Under the pieces are notes generated by a model. That model saw only the letters and a program-made list of their open reading frames with translations, was not told the DNA's origin and searched no databases. A DNA stretch of 64,000 nt from UBA4923 sp964486135 (lineage in GTDB: Bacteria > Bacillota > Clostridia > Saccharofermentanales > DTU023): NCBI GenBank assembly GCA_964486135.1, contig CAZAKT010000005.1:3810-67809 (forward strand), written 5' to 3'. The position numbers and the translations under genes are program-made. Positions 27,466 to 36,809 of this stretch are shown one piece after another (the first letter of the stretch is position 1; each line of letters starts with the position of its first letter).

Positions 27466-27831
27466 AGTCTTTGCAACCTCCCCTTCTTCTAAAGACTTAA
27501 AACCATCTAAATCCGTGACGCTTGTCCTTTTTCGGGCCGGCTTCCACCGGCAACCCCGCCCACAAATAAAGCTTTTCATCTGTAGGGGGCTATCTAGTAT
27601 CTTACCAGTTTTCCCTATAGGAATTGAGGCTAAGCTCCCAAGTCGCCTTTGACCATGTCCAACAAAAATGAAAGGGGGATCCCGCTTGTATTTATTCCTA
27701 CAGCACAAGTATTGGCTCGACAAAAGGATTCCGGTTTTGTAATCTGTTGATGTCGGGCGGATGCAGATCTTGAATGATCAGGATTGGGAGCCGCCACTGA
27801 ATCGTCACCTGCAAGGGGGATATAGAGGGCA
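27466..27831. promoter_or_regulatory. 366-base divergent control region between ygfK and the FGGY kinase
   Basis: No gene is visible. In the ygfK direction a weak promoter is possible at 27614-27641 (TTGGGA, 16 bases, TATAGG on the reverse strand), which would leave a 140-base leader containing the hairpin GCCGGTGGAAGCCGGC. No clear promoter was found for the kinase, although GGGGG at 27813 provides its ribosome-binding site. The region was checked by eye for purine, Moco and c-di-GMP riboswitch cores without a match. Confidence 0.35.
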
Positions 27832-29349
27832 ATGAAATACTATTTAGGATTTGACAGCGGCACCTACGAATCAAAGGGGGTAATCATTGACGATTCGGGT
27901 CAGGTGATCGCCAGGGCCCGGGCCAAACACGGGGTTATTATGCCAAAACCCGGTTTTGTGGAACACGACCCTATGGGAACCTGGTATGAAGATTTTAAGA
28001 AAATTGTCCGGGACCTGCTCGACCAGGCAGCCATCTCAGCGAAAGAGATCGATTGTATCGGTATCAGCACTGTCATGGCGGGTGTCACCCCGATTGACAA
28101 AAAGGGTGACCCTCTGCGCAATGCCATTCTTTATGGCGTCGATTCGCGATCAGTCCCCCAGGCCGACAAATTGAATCGTGAGTTGGGTGAGGAAAAAATT
28201 AGAAGGCTTACCGGCCGCATATGTACGGTCGAAAGCTTCGGCCCCAAGATCATGTGGATCCGGGAAAATGAACCCGATATCTTTAAACAGACTCACAAGT
28301 TCTCTTTTGATGCTGGATTTTTAGTTCAGAGATTGACCGGTGTCCACTGTGTCGATGCCTATTCCGCTGTATTTGCCGAGCCAATGATTGACGCTTCCGG
28401 ACCTGGCTGGTATGAGCCTTATCTGGATTCAATCTGTTCGCTTGACCAATTGCCAGAAATACGCGGAACAACCGATGTTGTTGGGACTGTCACCAAGAAA
28501 GCGGCAGGGGAAACCGGTCTTGCCCAAGGCACGAAAGTCATTTGTGGAACAACGGATGCGGGTGCCGAAGCGGTCAGTGTCGGAGTCCTCAATGAGGGGG
28601 ATCTGATGATTATGTACGGCTCCACTATGTTTTTTATAGTGCTTGCAGGCTCTCTTAATCTCAAGTCCAGGATGTGGAGTTCCTATTATCCCATCCCCGG
28701 CCTCTATTCAAGAACAGGGGGAATGGCAACGACTGGCTCCATCACCCGTTGGTTACGGGACCATTTCGCCCGCGATCTTCTCCTCAAGGAAGCTGAGGGT
28801 TTCAATGCCTACGATCTCCTTTTTGAAGAGATGAATGAATCCCCACCCGGCAGTAAAGGGCTTATCGTCCTCCCCTACTTTGCGGGAGAGCGTATGCCCA
28901 TTCAAGATCCCGATGCCCGGGGCTTGATGATCGGCCTGACTCTCTCCCATACGCGTGGCGATGTGCTCAGGGCTATTTGTGAGGGAACGGCCTTTGGACT
29001 GAACCAGAATATGCGCCTGCTCAAGGACGAGGAGGTCACCATTAAACGCGCCATTGCCATTGGGGGAGGGGTTAAAAACAGGGGCTGGCTCCAGATTGTG
29101 AGTGACGTTTTGGATATTCCCCAGGTGATTCCAAGGATCACAGATGGGGCCTCCTACGGCAACGCCCTCCTGGCGGCTCTCGCCGTGGGGACCATCTCGA
29201 AGGAAGATTTGAAGGACATCATCACTTACGAGGATACTGTCCTGCCTGACAGCGGCTCGCATCAAGACTATAAGGCCTACCAGCAACTCTTCGACCAACT
29301 TTACCCTGCCAATAAGGATGCCATGCACCGGCTCGCCTCCTTGGGTTAG
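27832..29349 (+). CDS. FGGY family carbohydrate kinase
   Basis: A 505-residue sugar kinase of the xylulokinase/gluconate kinase family. It begins MKYYLGFDSGTYESKGVII with the phosphate-binding Asp-Ser-Gly-Thr, has the second ATP domain from about 250 (CGTTDAGAEAVSVG) and the C-terminal AIGGGVKNRGWLQIVSDVL. The substrate is not determined; family members phosphorylate ketoses, polyols or aldonates. It is the only plus-strand gene of the carbohydrate cassette, divergent from ygfK, and convergent with the transporter operon across a shared terminator. Confidence 0.9.
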   Translation: MKYYLGFDSGTYESKGVIIDDSGQVIARARAKHGVIMPKPGFVEHDPMGTWYEDFKKIVRDLLDQAAISAKEIDCIGISTVMAGVTPIDKKGDPLRNAILYGVDSRSVPQADKLNRELGEEKIRRLTGRICTVESFGPKIMWIRENEPDIFKQTHKFSFDAGFLVQRLTGVHCVDAYSAVFAEPMIDASGPGWYEPYLDSICSLDQLPEIRGTTDVVGTVTKKAAGETGLAQGTKVICGTTDAGAEAVSVGVLNEGDLMIMYGSTMFFIVLAGSLNLKSRMWSSYYPIPGLYSRTGGMATTGSITRWLRDHFARDLLLKEAEGFNAYDLLFEEMNESPPGSKGLIVLPYFAGERMPIQDPDARGLMIGLTLSHTRGDVLRAICEGTAFGLNQNMRLLKDEEVTIKRAIAIGGGVKNRGWLQIVSDVLDIPQVIPRITDGASYGNALLAALAVGTISKEDLKDIITYEDTVLPDSGSHQDYKAYQQLFDQLYPANKDAMHRLASLG

Positions 29350-29393
29350 ACATAACTGGACAGGTCTTGCCTGGCAAGCTGAGGACAAATGAC

Positions 29394-29429
29394 AAATACC
29401 GGGATATCTTATGGATAATCCCGGTATTT
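29394..29429. terminator. Bidirectional terminator
   Basis: Perfect 12-base inverted repeat AAATACCGGGAT/ATCCCGGTATTT with a 12-base spacer. It serves the kinase from the left and the dehydrogenase operon from the right. Confidence 0.75.
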
Positions 29430-29458
29430 TGAGGGGCAGGAATCTTCTTATGGCAGGA

Positions 29459-30475
29459 CTATTGAATCGGCAGGGGCTGTTGGGTAATCGCTGATTCAAC
29501 CAGTGTGTCAATTAAGGTAATCACCTGCAGGCTCTCCTCCAAGGTGATAATCTCGGGCTTGCGCCCCGTCTTCAGGCAGTCCACAAAGTATTTGAGTTGC
29601 CGGGCATAGGCATCGTAGTCTTCGACCAGGATTTCTTCCAGCCCCTGATCCTTCCGCCAAATTTTGAAAGAGGACGAAGCCCCCGCCCTGTCAGCAATTG
29701 TTATACCAGCCCTGAAGGAATACTCCACCGTCATCTTGGTTCCTATTATGGAAACGGAGAAGCTAAAGGGGTAGTCCGTCTGCATATTGAATGACACTTC
29801 AGCGATGGCGTGTGTTCCATCTGTATGCACGACATTCGCAATCACGTTATTATAGCAGCCTGTATCATCTTTGACCGCATGAGCATAACAGGACTTGAAG
29901 GGCCCAAAGAGGTATCTGAGGTAGTCTATGTCGTGAACCAACATATCGCCCATTGCCCCTCCGCCCAAGTCAGGATCAAAGAGCCAGCTGCTGTATTCGC
30001 CGGACCTGGAGGACACCCGGCGAAAATTCGCCATTAAAACTTCCCCCATTTGCCCCGATTGGTAAAGTTCCTTGATCTGGACGTAACCTGGCCAAAACCT
30101 TACGACTTGCGCGGTCATAACCGTAATGCCATATTGATCGGCGTAAGCGATCAGTCTTTGACAGGCCTCCCGTGACCGCTCCAGCGGTTTTTCACATAGG
30201 ACATGCACTCCCGCCTTGCCGCAGAGCTCCACCATATCAGCATGCAGGAAGGTTGGCACACAGACTATGGCAAAATCCGGAGCGCACTTGTCCAGCAAAT
30301 CACCAGCATCCGTATAATGCCCGACACCATAGTGGGCACCCAGTTCTTCCGCCTTTTTACCGTCAACATCACAGACGCCGACAAGTTCAACCTGGTCACA
30401 CTGCCTGACCGCTTCCGCCTGGCTTTTTGCAATCAAACCGCATCCAATGATTACTGTTCGCATCTTGCTCTTCAT
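29459..30475 (-). CDS. Gfo/Idh/MocA family oxidoreductase (first copy)
   Basis: A 338-residue NAD(P)-dependent dehydrogenase. The Rossmann start is VIIGCGLIAKSQAEAV, followed by GVCDVDGKKAEELG and the catalytic HVLCEKPLERS near residue 95; GGAMGDMLVHDIDYLRYLFG near 180 supplies the His/Asp pair. Such enzymes act on inositols, glucose-type sugars or amino sugars. It starts four bases after the permease stop and closes the ABC transporter operon, so it probably oxidises the imported sugar or a derivative. Confidence 0.93.
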   Translation of the reverse strand: MKSKMRTVIIGCGLIAKSQAEAVRQCDQVELVGVCDVDGKKAEELGAHYGVGHYTDAGDLLDKCAPDFAIVCVPTFLHADMVELCGKAGVHVLCEKPLERSREACQRLIAYADQYGITVMTAQVVRFWPGYVQIKELYQSGQMGEVLMANFRRVSSRSGEYSSWLFDPDLGGGAMGDMLVHDIDYLRYLFGPFKSCYAHAVKDDTGCYNNVIANVVHTDGTHAIAEVSFNMQTDYPFSFSVSIIGTKMTVEYSFRAGITIADRAGASSSFKIWRKDQGLEEILVEDYDAYARQLKYFVDCLKTGRKPEIITLEESLQVITLIDTLVESAITQQPLPIQ

Positions 30476-30478
30476 ATC

Positions 30479-31432
30479 TTAAGTTCTTACCCCCTTCTTG
30501 CTTAAGCTGTCAAAGGCGATGGCGCCGGCCAGGACGAGACCTTTAATGATCATCTGATAATATTCGCTGATGTTGAGGATAAGGAGTCCGTTGCTGAGCA
30601 CACCCGTGATCAGCGCTCCGATAAGGGCCCCGAATATTTTCCCTGATCCTCCCGTTATGCTGATCCCTCCCAGGACCGCTGCTGTCAAAACATCCATTTC
30701 AAAGCCTGTTCCCACCACAGGGCTACCCGAATTTATCCGACCCATCATAATGATTCCGGCCAGGCCACTCAAAAGGCCGCATAGGGTGAAGGCGGTCAGC
30801 TTGACCTTCTTGGTCTTGATACCCGAAAGCCTTGCGACCTCTTCGTTACTGCCAATGGCGTAAAAATGTCTCCCCAAATAGGTCTTTCCCAGAACCAGGG
30901 TACCGGCTGTCGCAACTATGATCGCGATATAGACGGGGATGGGTACCGAAAAGAGCCAGCCCTGTCCAAGGAATTTGACGCTGTCGGGCAAACCGTAGAT
31001 ATTCCTCCCCTTGGATATCAGAAAGGCCAAACCCCTCAAAATCTGTTGCATAGCCAGGGTCGCGATCATGGCGGGCACCCCTGTAGAGGCAATGAAAGCT
31101 CCATTGAGAAACCCGACCAGGGTCGCAAGCGCGACACCGATCAAGCAGGAAAGAAGGGGGTTGATTCCAACGATTGACATAAGCGAGGCGGAAACAACAC
31201 TGACAAATGAGATCAGGGCACCGACCGACAAATCAATGCCGCCGGAAATAAGCACAAATGCCATACCGATTGTCACAACTACCAGCATCGATATTTGTCT
31301 TAAAATATTAATGATATTGGTATAGGTCATAAATACCTTGCTGCCAAAAGTAAAGACAAGTATCAGGACGATCAAGATGGCGACTATGCCGAATTTTCTG
31401 AAAAAATCAATTTTTCTATCTTTGGAATTCAT
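30479..31432 (-). CDS. Sugar ABC transporter permease, RbsC type
   Basis: A 317-residue BPD_transp_2 permease with eight or nine membrane segments. Family blocks are MAFVLISGGIDLSVGALISF near 55, VPAMIATLAMQQILRG near 117, NEEVARLSGIKTKKVK near 197 and GGISITGGSGKIFGALIGA near 252. It starts immediately after the ATPase gene stop and belongs to a four-gene operon with the binding protein, ATPase and a dehydrogenase. Probably a homodimer in the membrane importing a pentose, hexose or cyclitol. Confidence 0.94.
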   Translation of the reverse strand: MNSKDRKIDFFRKFGIVAILIVLILVFTFGSKVFMTYTNIINILRQISMLVVVTIGMAFVLISGGIDLSVGALISFVSVVSASLMSIVGINPLLSCLIGVALATLVGFLNGAFIASTGVPAMIATLAMQQILRGLAFLISKGRNIYGLPDSVKFLGQGWLFSVPIPVYIAIIVATAGTLVLGKTYLGRHFYAIGSNEEVARLSGIKTKKVKLTAFTLCGLLSGLAGIIMMGRINSGSPVVGTGFEMDVLTAAVLGGISITGGSGKIFGALIGALITGVLSNGLLILNISEYYQMIIKGLVLAGAIAFDSLSKKGVRT

Positions 31433-32920
31433 TTATTTATCTCCGGAAGCGTAGTTGAGTATGACTTCTTTTTCAAACTCATTCTTATCCAGCTCGGTCA
31501 CTACCCTGCCCTCGGACAATATGACCAAGCGATCAGCCAGGGCAATCATCTCATCAATCTCTGAGGTGATCAGCAAAATCGCCGTTCCATTTCCAGCCAG
31601 TTCGTCGATCAGGGCGTAAATCTCTCTTTTCGCGCCAACGTCGATACCCCTTGTGGGCTCGTCCATGATAATCAGCTTGGGCTTGACCGCCAAGCCCTTG
31701 GAAACAACTACTTTTTGTTGGTTCCCGCCGCTCAGGGTAGCCACTTCCTGGTTCATATGATTGAGCTTGATATTGAGCCTTTCAATCATACGGCCCACTA
31801 TTTCTGTCTCTTCATGATTCTTGACAAAGAGCCATTTCCTTATTTCCGAGAGGATGGATAAGGTCGTGTTCCATTTTACGGGCAGACTGGTGATGGCCCC
31901 CTGGTTCTTCCTGTCTTCAGGGATTAAAATGACCCCGTTCTTGATAGCCTCGGCAGGATGATGGAATCGCATATCCTGACCATTCAGGGTTATTTTTCCG
32001 GATATTATCCTGTCAGCCCCGAATATGGCTCTGGCGATCTCAGTCCGCTTTGACCCGACCAGGCCCTCCAAACCAACAACTTCACCCGCCCGCACTGTGA
32101 AGCTTATATCTTTGAAGCTTGTTCCGGTAAGGCCCTGCACCTCAAGAACCGGTTCCTGGGCCGTCCTCGATGTAATATGTATATCCTCGGCCCCGCTCTT
32201 ATCATTGATCATCAGCGAGATCAGTTCTTTCCGATTGGTTGCTTTGGTATCCAGGGTCGCAATTTTGTAGCCATCCCTTAAGACCGTAACCCGGTCCGAG
32301 ATACCGAAAATCTCCTCCAAACGATGGGAGATATAGATAATTGATACACCCCGTGCCTTCAATTCCCCGATAATCCGGAATAAAATCTCCACCTCAGTGT
32401 CACTTAAGGCCGCTGTCGGTTCGTCAAGGATGAGCAATTTCACTTCCTGGCTCAGGGCCTTGGCAATTTCAACAATCTGCATATAGGCAACTGACAGGTC
32501 ACGGACTTGCTGGTGGGAAGACAGGCCGAGGTCGAAGACATCAATTATTTCCTGAGCCTTCTTCTCAATTTTCTTTCTGTTGAAAATTCCAAGCTTACCT
32601 TCTTGCTGTCCCAGAAAAATGTTCTCCCCGATTGTGAAGTTGAGGATCAGCATCAATTCCTGATAGATTATTTTTATCCCCAGATCCGCAGAGAATTTCG
32701 GGTTCATATAGGTGTACGAGGAACCTTCGAACTCAATTTCCCCGCTGGTCATCTGCGTCGCACCTGAAATAATCTTGACCAAGGTTGATTTTCCCGCGCC
32801 GTTTGCCCCGACTAAGGCATGGACTTCCCCTTGGCGGACATCAAAATCCACGTCATTCAGGACGGGAACGCCGGAATAGGATTTGTTGATCTTGGTGAGC
32901 CGCAATATTTCTTTGTTCAT
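31433..32920 (-). CDS. Sugar ABC transporter ATPase, RbsA/MglA type
   Basis: A 495-residue tandem ATPase. The first nucleotide-binding domain has Walker A GANGAGKSTLVK and Walker B KLLILDEPTAAL; its signature region reads DLSVAYMQIVEIAKAL. The second has the degenerate Walker A region GLVGSKRTEIARAIFG, the signature TLSGGNQQKVVVSKGL and Walker B LIIMDEPTRGIDVGAK. That asymmetry is normal for carbohydrate-uptake ABC proteins of this class. It lies 81 bases after the binding protein gene, with a strong hairpin between them. Confidence 0.95.
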   Translation of the reverse strand: MNKEILRLTKINKSYSGVPVLNDVDFDVRQGEVHALVGANGAGKSTLVKIISGATQMTSGEIEFEGSSYTYMNPKFSADLGIKIIYQELMLILNFTIGENIFLGQQEGKLGIFNRKKIEKKAQEIIDVFDLGLSSHQQVRDLSVAYMQIVEIAKALSQEVKLLILDEPTAALSDTEVEILFRIIGELKARGVSIIYISHRLEEIFGISDRVTVLRDGYKIATLDTKATNRKELISLMINDKSGAEDIHITSRTAQEPVLEVQGLTGTSFKDISFTVRAGEVVGLEGLVGSKRTEIARAIFGADRIISGKITLNGQDMRFHHPAEAIKNGVILIPEDRKNQGAITSLPVKWNTTLSILSEIRKWLFVKNHEETEIVGRMIERLNIKLNHMNQEVATLSGGNQQKVVVSKGLAVKPKLIIMDEPTRGIDVGAKREIYALIDELAGNGTAILLITSEIDEMIALADRLVILSEGRVVTELDKNEFEKEVILNYASGDK

Positions 32921-32944
32921 TCATCAACCTTACAATAATTTGCC

Positions 32945-32972
32945 GCTGGGGCTCACCAAGGTGAGCCCCAGC
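32945..32972 (-). repeat. Strong hairpin between binding-protein and ATPase genes
   Basis: A perfect inverted repeat (GCTGGGGCTCACC and its complement, 13 bases each, two-base centre) with no T run. In ABC operons such stems protect the upstream message from 3' decay and so raise binding protein over membrane components. Confidence 0.7.
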
Positions 32973-33001
32973 TGAATGTCAGATGACAATTTTAATGTCG
33001 A

Positions 33002-34036
33002 CTACTCCATAAATTCTTCGGCATTCTTTTCGGTAATCTGAATTTGAGGGAAGAAGGTCATACGCTCGACCGGATTGTCCTTTATCAGATCATAGGCCGC
33101 CTGCACCATCTGCTCACCAATCGCGTTGAGATCCAGATGAATGGTCGATCTGTAGATCGTGCCCTTGGAAATCAAGTCAATTGCTTCCGGAAGGGCGTCA
33201 ACAGCGAACAGGCCAATATCATCGCCGATCATACCGGCAGCGACAAATGATTCGTAGATGCCGAGGATACCCGCATCATCAATACCGATTACAACCTTCA
33301 TGTTGGGATGGGCCTGGGCGAAGACTTCGCCAACCTCAATACCCTCATTCTGGTAACCGGCCTGGGCAATGGCCACAATCTCAGCATAAGGCGCGATCTT
33401 GGCCAACTCTTCGGTAATGCCTTCTTCTCTATCAAGGCAGACCTGGTTCAAGGGGTAGTTTGCTACACCAACCTCAACCCGCTCCGCGCCGGGGAAGACT
33501 TCTTCCATCCAGGCCGTCGCGTGTCTGGCCAGGGTTCTTCCAATCTCAACATTGTCAAGTCCAAAGTAGGCGTCACCATTCTCGAGGAGCGTATCAAAAT
33601 CGATGACGAACATCCCTTGTTCTTTGGCCTCATCAAGGATATCCTTGGCTGATTCATTGTCAAAAGCATGAATGATGATGCCGTCATATTTTGCATTGAC
33701 GAAATTCTCAACGGCCTCCCTCTGTTTCAGGGGGTCAGCCTTCGCATCCGTCATAACCAGCGTAATGCCGAGGGTCTCAGCCTTCGCGACCATGTAGTTG
33801 TACATGTTGGCGTGGGCAGGGTTTGAAATATCCTGGAAAGACACTCCAACCGTATATTCTCCCTTTGGCTCCGGCTCGTCTTCTGATTCAACCGGTTCGT
33901 CCCCATTTTCACTTGTAGCCGGTTCCGTTTCAACCGGTTCCTCGCCCTTGTCGCAGGCTACCAATGTAAACATAAACATGAATACAAGTAGCAGGGCAAG
34001 GATACCCGTAATGGTTTTTTGTTTGCTTCTTCTCAT
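33002..34036 (-). CDS. Sugar-binding lipoprotein of the ABC transporter
   Basis: A 344-residue periplasmic-binding-protein-4 family (RbsB-like) lipoprotein. The signal peptide ends FMFTLVAC, with Cys as lipid anchor near residue 24, and an acidic linker rich in Glu, Pro and Thr runs to about 55. The mature domain starts YTVGVSFQDISNPAHANMY, followed by YDGIIIHAFDNE and VVIGIDDAGILGIYES. It delivers the sugar to the permease encoded downstream. Start 34036 is chosen by AAAGGAAG and by the signal peptide; an upstream in-frame ATG would add 15 residues. Confidence 0.94.
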   Translation of the reverse strand: MRRSKQKTITGILALLLVFMFMFTLVACDKGEEPVETEPATSENGDEPVESEDEPEPKGEYTVGVSFQDISNPAHANMYNYMVAKAETLGITLVMTDAKADPLKQREAVENFVNAKYDGIIIHAFDNESAKDILDEAKEQGMFVIDFDTLLENGDAYFGLDNVEIGRTLARHATAWMEEVFPGAERVEVGVANYPLNQVCLDREEGITEELAKIAPYAEIVAIAQAGYQNEGIEVGEVFAQAHPNMKVVIGIDDAGILGIYESFVAAGMIGDDIGLFAVDALPEAIDLISKGTIYRSTIHLDLNAIGEQMVQAAYDLIKDNPVERMTFFPQIQITEKNAEEFME

Positions 34037-34357
34037 TGCTTCTTCCTTTCGTAGAATTAATCGTGCCTTTCTGGTAATCAAGTCAACTGTCCATTCGGGC
34101 CGGATCGGAAGATAATAGACGTCAAGCCCCGCCGCTGGCCATTATTCTCCTTTACTCGCCTGCCTTTTGGGATTTTTCAAACATTTCCATCTCATCCGGG
34201 CGAATGGTACGACAATCCATTATCTACATTAAACCCCCTCTCATGTCAACAGTTCTTCTGACATTGTCAACAAAATCAAAAGGTCAGATCGTCCGATTTT
34301 CCCCAAAACCAGGCCTGAATTTTCGTCATTTAGAGAAGTATGGTTTCCAGCCCGGAA
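34037..34357 (-). promoter_or_regulatory. Intergenic control region with promoter for the ABC operon
   Basis: No gene is seen. On the reverse strand TTGACA (34244-34249) is 17 bases from TAGATA (34221-34226), with TG just before the -10. Upstream of it, TGTTGACA recurs and overlaps the palindrome TGACAATGTCA at about 34260-34270, a possible operator for a sugar-responsive repressor. The leader to the binding-protein gene is about 180 bases. Confidence 0.5.
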
Positions 34358-35446
34358 TCAATAACGGCCGAGCTGGAAGGATTCATCAAAGCCCGCGATC
34401 GCCTTGACGCAGAGGTCACTTAAGAGGACCAAATCATTGACATCGCATACTTCACATGGAGAATGGGCGTACTTGACTGGGAAGGCCAGATCTATTGTCG
34501 CGATACCTCCAAAAAGATTTTGCACATAGGTGGCGTCCGTCAGGAGTCCGCGCGAAGCGAACCAGCCCACCGGTATATCGCCCTCCTCGGCTGTTTTGGC
34601 CATATGTCGCGCCAAGCCCTCATGGGCAATGACCCCGTTTAAAGTCCCACGCCCGTGAAAGGAGTACATATTTATGACGGGGCCGCCGCCTGTCCGCACA
34701 GTGAACCGATCCTCCAGGCCTGGCGCGTTACTGGCAAGACAAACATCGAGCGCAATTGCGATATCCGGTTTTATGGTCTGCGCCGCCACCATGGCCCCCC
34801 GCAAATTGTGCTCCTCCTGCACGGTGCCGACGATATAGACAGTGGAATCCACCTGGGTCCTGGACAAGGCTTCCGCGCACATGGTCAGTACAAGGCAGGA
34901 ACCGCGATTGTCCAGGGCTGTCGCCGCGACCTGTGAGCCAAGGAGCCTTTCAAAGACGGGAGCGTACACAATTGAACAGCCTACCTGGATATTCTTTTCA
35001 AGGACTTGCGAGGGCTTGGAGGCGCCTACATCAATCCGCAGATCAGGAATAGGGGTCACCTGCATTTTTTCCTGCTCGGTCATCACGTGATAGGATTTTT
35101 CCGAGACTACCGCCGGGAGATAATCGCCCTTTGTTGTCCTCACCCGTAAGGCCAGACCGGGCGCTACCTTGTCCGGCACACTCCCATTTTTATTTACGTG
35201 CAAATAACCGGCTTGGTCGATGTTGGTCACGACAAAGCCTATCTGATCCATATGGGCGAAGAGCATTACAGTTGGCGCCTTCGGATTTTTACCCGGGAAA
35301 CAGGCAATTACATTGCCCAGAAGATCTATTTTCACCTCATCAGCAAGTGGCTCCAGATCCTCCTTCAAACGATAGGCCATCAGGCTTTCATAACCAGAGC
35401 CCCCCGGTATTGACGTGTATTCTTTTAAGCGATCATAAATATCCAT
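34358..35446 (-). CDS. M42 family metallopeptidase
   Basis: A 362-residue M42 aminopeptidase/endoglucanase-family enzyme. Binuclear metal ligands are visible in MLFAHMDQIGFVV (His, Asp near 67), ALDNRGSCLVL (Asp near 177) and VGTVQEEHNLRGA (catalytic Glu and Glu ligand near 211), with a late His in KYAHSPCEV. These cytosolic dodecamers usually trim N-terminal residues from peptides; a few members were called glucanases. It starts 12 bases after the second dehydrogenase gene, a pairing that does not suggest peptide metabolism, so its substrate here is open. Confidence 0.92.
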   Translation of the reverse strand: MDIYDRLKEYTSIPGGSGYESLMAYRLKEDLEPLADEVKIDLLGNVIACFPGKNPKAPTVMLFAHMDQIGFVVTNIDQAGYLHVNKNGSVPDKVAPGLALRVRTTKGDYLPAVVSEKSYHVMTEQEKMQVTPIPDLRIDVGASKPSQVLEKNIQVGCSIVYAPVFERLLGSQVAATALDNRGSCLVLTMCAEALSRTQVDSTVYIVGTVQEEHNLRGAMVAAQTIKPDIAIALDVCLASNAPGLEDRFTVRTGGGPVINMYSFHGRGTLNGVIAHEGLARHMAKTAEEGDIPVGWFASRGLLTDATYVQNLFGGIATIDLAFPVKYAHSPCEVCDVNDLVLLSDLCVKAIAGFDESFQLGRY

Positions 35447-35458
35447 GGCTGGCCCATC

Positions 35459-36610
35459 CTAAGGATTGTAACTCTTTTCAGGTTCTTCCAATGTCCAGTC
35501 AATCATTTTGACCGGCTGTGATCCCTTGTAGAGGGAAAGCTCTGACAGGTTGGCGACTGAACTCCATTCGCAGGCCTTGACAACATCGACCGGGTTCTCG
35601 ATCTCCCCCCTTATGGTCTTGATGAAATCCTGAACAACATAATAGTCGCCGCCACAACTATGATAATCACCCTGCGCCGCAAGTTTCTGGGCGCCTTCAG
35701 GCATATTCCGGTAGTTCTCCGGGAGCAGGTGCTTATAATCCCAGAGATCCTCCCATATCAGGCCACGGGAAAGCTTCACTCCCCCATCACTGAAATAAGC
35801 GCGATCCATCGATTTTTGCCCCTGGGGGCCCCTTGACGTCTCAATCGCTCCCTTTGTCCCCTGAACTCCAAAATAGGCGTTTTGATTTGGCCGGGGTGAC
35901 ATCACATCAACGCGTATATTGATCAGTTTTCCGCTTTTCAGCTTCAACATTGTTGTGGTTGTATCTTCTTGCCGGTATTCCGGCTCGACGTGATTGCCAC
36001 TCGAAAAACAGGTTACGGTATCAATCTTCTCATTGTTGAAAAAGGTCAGAAGCGGTCCAAGGCAATGAGTTGGATAAAAAGAACCCCGTTTCCCAACCTG
36101 CCAGAATTGTCGCCAGCTGGCCTTCCCATTTGGATAAACCAGCCAAGTTCTGATGTCCTCGATATACTCACTTTCCGCATAGTATAGCTCGCCCAGCATA
36201 CCGCTCTGGACCAGCTTGTTGATCAGTACGACATCAGGCCGGTAACAGTAGTTTTCGCACATCATATAGACTTTGTCCGACCTGTCCACCTCTTTTTTGA
36301 GCCAAAACAGCTCTTCCAGAAATGAGTTGGCCGTCACTTCACTCAAAACGTGTTTACCTGCCCGCAGGGCCTCGATCGATTGTGATACATGAAGATTCAT
36401 CGGAGTCGCCACGAAAATCGCGTCGACATCGCTTTCGCACATTTCTGAAAAGGAAGTGAATCGATTTTGAATCTGGTACTCATCTGCAAGTTTCTGCAGT
36501 TTAATCTCATCCAACTCACACAGGGCCGCTACTTCGACCCCCCGCATGTCGTTAAAACCGTCAAAATAGACTAAGCCTCTGGCGCCTGCGATACCAACTT
36601 TTATAGCCAT
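35459..36610 (-). CDS. Gfo/Idh/MocA family oxidoreductase (second copy)
   Basis: A 383-residue dehydrogenase: MAIKVGIAGARGLVYFDGF Rossmann start, ALCELDEIKLQKLADEY, FVATPMNLHVSQSIEAL and KHVLSEVTANSFLEE, where the usual EKP is replaced by SEVTA. That loss of the lysine-bearing motif suggests altered catalysis or a different donor geometry. The late block GKRGSFYPTHCLGPLLTFF provides a His. It heads a two-gene unit with the M42 peptidase. Start 36610 is chosen because the Rossmann strand begins there; an upstream frame extension adds 12 residues. Confidence 0.88.
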   Translation of the reverse strand: MAIKVGIAGARGLVYFDGFNDMRGVEVAALCELDEIKLQKLADEYQIQNRFTSFSEMCESDVDAIFVATPMNLHVSQSIEALRAGKHVLSEVTANSFLEELFWLKKEVDRSDKVYMMCENYCYRPDVVLINKLVQSGMLGELYYAESEYIEDIRTWLVYPNGKASWRQFWQVGKRGSFYPTHCLGPLLTFFNNEKIDTVTCFSSGNHVEPEYRQEDTTTTMLKLKSGKLINIRVDVMSPRPNQNAYFGVQGTKGAIETSRGPQGQKSMDRAYFSDGGVKLSRGLIWEDLWDYKHLLPENYRNMPEGAQKLAAQGDYHSCGGDYYVVQDFIKTIRGEIENPVDVVKACEWSSVANLSELSLYKGSQPVKMIDWTLEEPEKSYNP

Positions 36611-36760
36611 TACCCTAAGAACCGCCCTTTCTTTTAATCTTCCCACTTTCGTCCAGCGTAATCAACACTGTCCAGTCAAGTCTATCAAAAACAAGCTGCA
36701 ATGATCCCAGAAGAATTTAAAGTGTCAACTTCCATAATGAATATTCTTATCAATAAATTC

Positions 36761-36788
36761 AAAAAAACCGGGGCCCTGAGGCCCCGGC
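36761..36788 (-). terminator. Terminator of the ygeX-ygeW-ygeY operon
   Basis: Eight-base G+C stem CCGGGGCC/GGCCCCGG with a CTGA spacer (TCAG in the transcript sense) and a run of seven T in the minus direction, 22 bases past the ygeY stop. Confidence 0.82.
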
Positions 36789-36809
36789 TCTAAAATCGGT
36801 TTGAAGGCT

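Noticed and set aside
27466..27620. Resemblance of GCGGGGTTGCCGGTGG to the end of the c-di-GMP-I riboswitch
   Set aside because: The preceding conserved blocks are missing and the element order is wrong.
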